A DNA stretch of 64,000 nucleotides from Streptococcus ovuberis (lineage in GTDB: Bacteria; Bacillota; Bacilli; Lactobacillales; Streptococcaceae). Position 1 is the first letter of the stretch. Each line of letters opens with the position of its first letter. The stretch is taken from assembly GCF_012396585.1 (NCBI RefSeq), contig NZ_JAAXPR010000009.1:18356-82355 (forward strand), written 5' to 3'. Made by a program: the position numbers and the translations under genes. The notes under the pieces are model-generated. The model saw only the letters and a program-made list of their open reading frames with translations, made no database searches and was not told the DNA's origin. Below, piece after piece: positions 62,246 to 64,000 of this stretch.

Positions 62246-63727
62246 ATGTATTTAGAAGATAAAGATCTTGTATCTATACAAGATGTGCGTCATCTAGTTC
62301 GTAAAGCTAAGTTGGCACAAGCAGAGCTAGCAGAAATGAGTCAAGAGCAAATTGACACGATTGTTAAAGTTGTTGCTAAAGCTTGTTACGACGAACGCGA
62401 GCGCTTAGCGAAGATGGCTGTTGAAGAAACAGGATTCGGTCGTTGGGAAGATAAGGTCTTGAAAAATGCTCTGGCTTCCAAGGGGATCCTAGAGGAAATC
62501 AAAGATATGCGAACTGTTGGTATTCTTCGTGAGGACAGAGAAAAGAAAATTACAGAGGTTGCTGTTCCAGTAGGAGTTGTGGCGGGACTTATTCCGTCGA
62601 CCAACCCGACCTCAACGGTTATTTACAAAGCTTTGATTTCACTAAAAGCCGGGAATAGTATCGTCTTTTCACCTCATCCAAATGCTTTAAAATGTATCGT
62701 CGAAACGGTTGAAATTATCAAAAAAGCTGCTAAACGTGCTGGTTGTCCAGATGGTGCCATTAGTGTGATTACACGTCCATCCATTCAAGCAACTAATGAA
62801 CTCATGAAACACCCAGACACAAACCTGATTTTGGCAACGGGTGGTACTGCCATGGTCAAAGCAGCCTACTCATCTGGTACACCTGCTATTGGTGTTGGTC
62901 CTGGTAATGGTCCTGCTTTTATTGAGAGAACAGCTGATTTACCCAAAGCTGTGCGTCAAATTTTGGATTCAAAAACTTTTGATAATGGTGTGATTTGCGC
63001 GTCAGAACAATCGGTTATTGTTGAAGAAGACATGAAAGCAGCTGTCATCGCTGAATTTAAGAAACAGGGGGCTTACTTTGTTTCACCAGAAGATGCTAAG
63101 AAATTGGGTGCTTTCATTATCTTACCAAGCGGTGCTATGAATCCTAAGATGGTTGGTAAAACTCCACAGGTGATTGGTGAGCTGGCAGGCATTTCTGTTC
63201 CGGCAGGAGCTCGTGTCCTCATCGCAGAGGAAACAGGAGTTGGTAAGCAACATCCTTATTCAATGGAAAAATTGGCACCTGTTCTCGGTTTCTATACAGT
63301 TAAAAATTGGGAAGAAGCATGCAAATTGAGCATGAAGATTCTTCATCATGAGGGTGTAGGTCATACGATGGTGCTTCATACGCAAAACGAAGAAGTCATC
63401 CGAGAGTTTGCCCTTAAAAAGCCGGTTTCTCGTCTATTAGTTAATACCCCAGCTGCTCTTGGTGGTGTAGGAGCTACAACGGGGCTCTTTCCAGCCTTTA
63501 CGCTGGGTTGCGGAGCTGTGGGTGGTAGTGCAACATCTGATAATGTTAGTCCACTTAATCTTTTCAACATACGCCGTGTTGCTTATGGAACAGGTGAACT
63601 GGCAGATTTGAAAAAGGCTGATTCAGTCGTTGCAGAAAAGGTAGAGAGTCCTATCGCTGAGAATATCGATGAAGAAAAACTTGTCAACCTTTTAGTTCAA
63701 CGTGTCCTTGACAAGTTGTCTAAATGA
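62246..63727 (+). CDS. eutE: Acetaldehyde dehydrogenase (acylating) EutE
   Basis: Converts acetaldehyde, CoA and NAD+ to acetyl-CoA. 493 residues. The catalytic Cys251 is in FDNGVICASEQSVI; GLIPSTNPTSTVIYKALISLKAGN and GGTAMVKAAYSSGTPAIGVGPGN are family marks. The N terminus carries the amphipathic targeting helix typical of microcompartment cargo (VRHLVRKAKLAQAELAEM). The C terminus also has a short helix (EKLVNLLVQRVLDKLSK). RBS AAAGGAG. Confidence 0.95.
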   Translation: MYLEDKDLVSIQDVRHLVRKAKLAQAELAEMSQEQIDTIVKVVAKACYDERERLAKMAVEETGFGRWEDKVLKNALASKGILEEIKDMRTVGILREDREKKITEVAVPVGVVAGLIPSTNPTSTVIYKALISLKAGNSIVFSPHPNALKCIVETVEIIKKAAKRAGCPDGAISVITRPSIQATNELMKHPDTNLILATGGTAMVKAAYSSGTPAIGVGPGNGPAFIERTADLPKAVRQILDSKTFDNGVICASEQSVIVEEDMKAAVIAEFKKQGAYFVSPEDAKKLGAFIILPSGAMNPKMVGKTPQVIGELAGISVPAGARVLIAEETGVGKQHPYSMEKLAPVLGFYTVKNWEEACKLSMKILHHEGVGHTMVLHTQNEEVIREFALKKPVSRLLVNTPAALGGVGATTGLFPAFTLGCGAVGGSATSDNVSPLNLFNIRRVAYGTGELADLKKADSVVAEKVESPIAENIDEEKLVNLLVQRVLDKLSK

Positions 63728-63777
63728 ATACATTCATAACACTTTATTATATATTAATATATTAGGAGGAAATAAAA

Positions 63778-64000
63778 ATGGCAAATGCAAATGCATTAGG
63801 AATGGTAGAAACACGTGGCTTGGTCGGTGCAATTGAAGCAGCTGATGCAATGGTGAAAGCAGCTAACGTTACGTTGATTGGTAAAGAGCAAGTCGGAGGT
63901 GGCTTGGTAACAGTTATGGTCCGTGGAGATGTTGGTGCTGTTAAGGCAGCGACTGATGCTGGTGCAGCTGCAGCAGAAAATGTCGGTGAGTTGATTTCTG
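63778..64000 (+). CDS. eutM: Microcompartment shell protein EutM, cut by window edge
   Basis: The first 74 residues of a hexameric BMC-domain shell protein: [61 protein letters not shown]. This is the canonical EutM/PduA-type hexamer. Strong RBS AGGAGG. The gene continues past 64000. Confidence 0.95.
   Translation, partial: MANANALGMVETRGLVGAIEAADAMVKAANVTLIGKEQVGGGLVTVMVRGDVGAVKAATDAGAAAAENVGELIS

Overview
The window is a chromosomal segment of a Streptococcus. The evidence is the tmRNA with proteolysis tag AKNNTSYALAA, streptococcal gene neighbourhoods such as ilvE followed by a DUF2969 gene, S1/LepA/ParE/ParC proteins of streptococcal type, and the remains of a streptococcal hyaluronan synthase gene. 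The species cannot be named from the sequence. The combination of uroporphyrinogen/cobalamin genes with an ethanolamine-utilisation (eut) operon recalls S. sanguinis, but here the two clusters are separated by about 45 kb of housekeeping genes.

Layout. Bases 1-6474: a tightly overlapping operon hemA-hemC-hemD-hemB-hemL-cobU-cobS-cobC makes the tetrapyrrole precursor and assembles the nucleotide loop of cobalamin. Bases 7181-14023: an Old Yellow Enzyme-type oxidoreductase, a NikABCDE-type nickel/cobalt ABC importer and a flavin reductase. Bases 14024-15500: decayed integrase remnants and a nonsense-interrupted small gene. Bases 15600-18939: guaA, a wrecked hyaluronan synthase gene (hasA) and a GntR regulator. 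Bases 18956-23502: ung, mutX, a 2H phosphoesterase, rarD, a MazG-like gene, a glucosaminidase and plsY. Bases 23607-29862: parE and parC flank a Fic AMP-transferase, a YkvA-type protein and a membrane coiled-coil protein. Bases 29859-41566: GNAT, rhodanese lipoprotein, ilvE, two tRNAs, rpsA, a GntR-regulated ABC exporter, lepA and small housekeeping genes.

Bases 41675-48246 are a graveyard of polymorphic-toxin cassettes. It holds YD-repeat/Rhs-type fragments, a duplicated pre-toxin module, an AHH nuclease, an Ntox15 (HxxD) nuclease, and immunity genes of SUKH, DUF4274, DUF6881, Tdi1 and Imm47 types. Several are broken by single-base changes. Bases 48248-52417 hold a HAD phosphatase, uvrC, a DedA-like membrane protein and ssrA.

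Bases 52575-64000 are the eut locus. A divergent small RNA joins an adenosylcobalamin riboswitch to two ANTAR-type hairpins (EutX/Rli55 type). The operon eutG-S-V-W-A-B-C-L-(BMC)-E-M follows, with ANTAR antitermination sites before eutG and eutA. Cobalamin made by the first cluster is the cofactor of EutBC and the probable ligand of the riboswitch, and the metal importer could supply cobalt, so the two ends of the window are functionally linked.

Other observations: four genes have a TATAAT box exactly 6 bases before the start codon, a pattern expected of leaderless mRNAs. The Fic protein carries a class III inhibitory motif and sits between the two topoisomerase IV subunits, members of the family that known Fic toxins modify.
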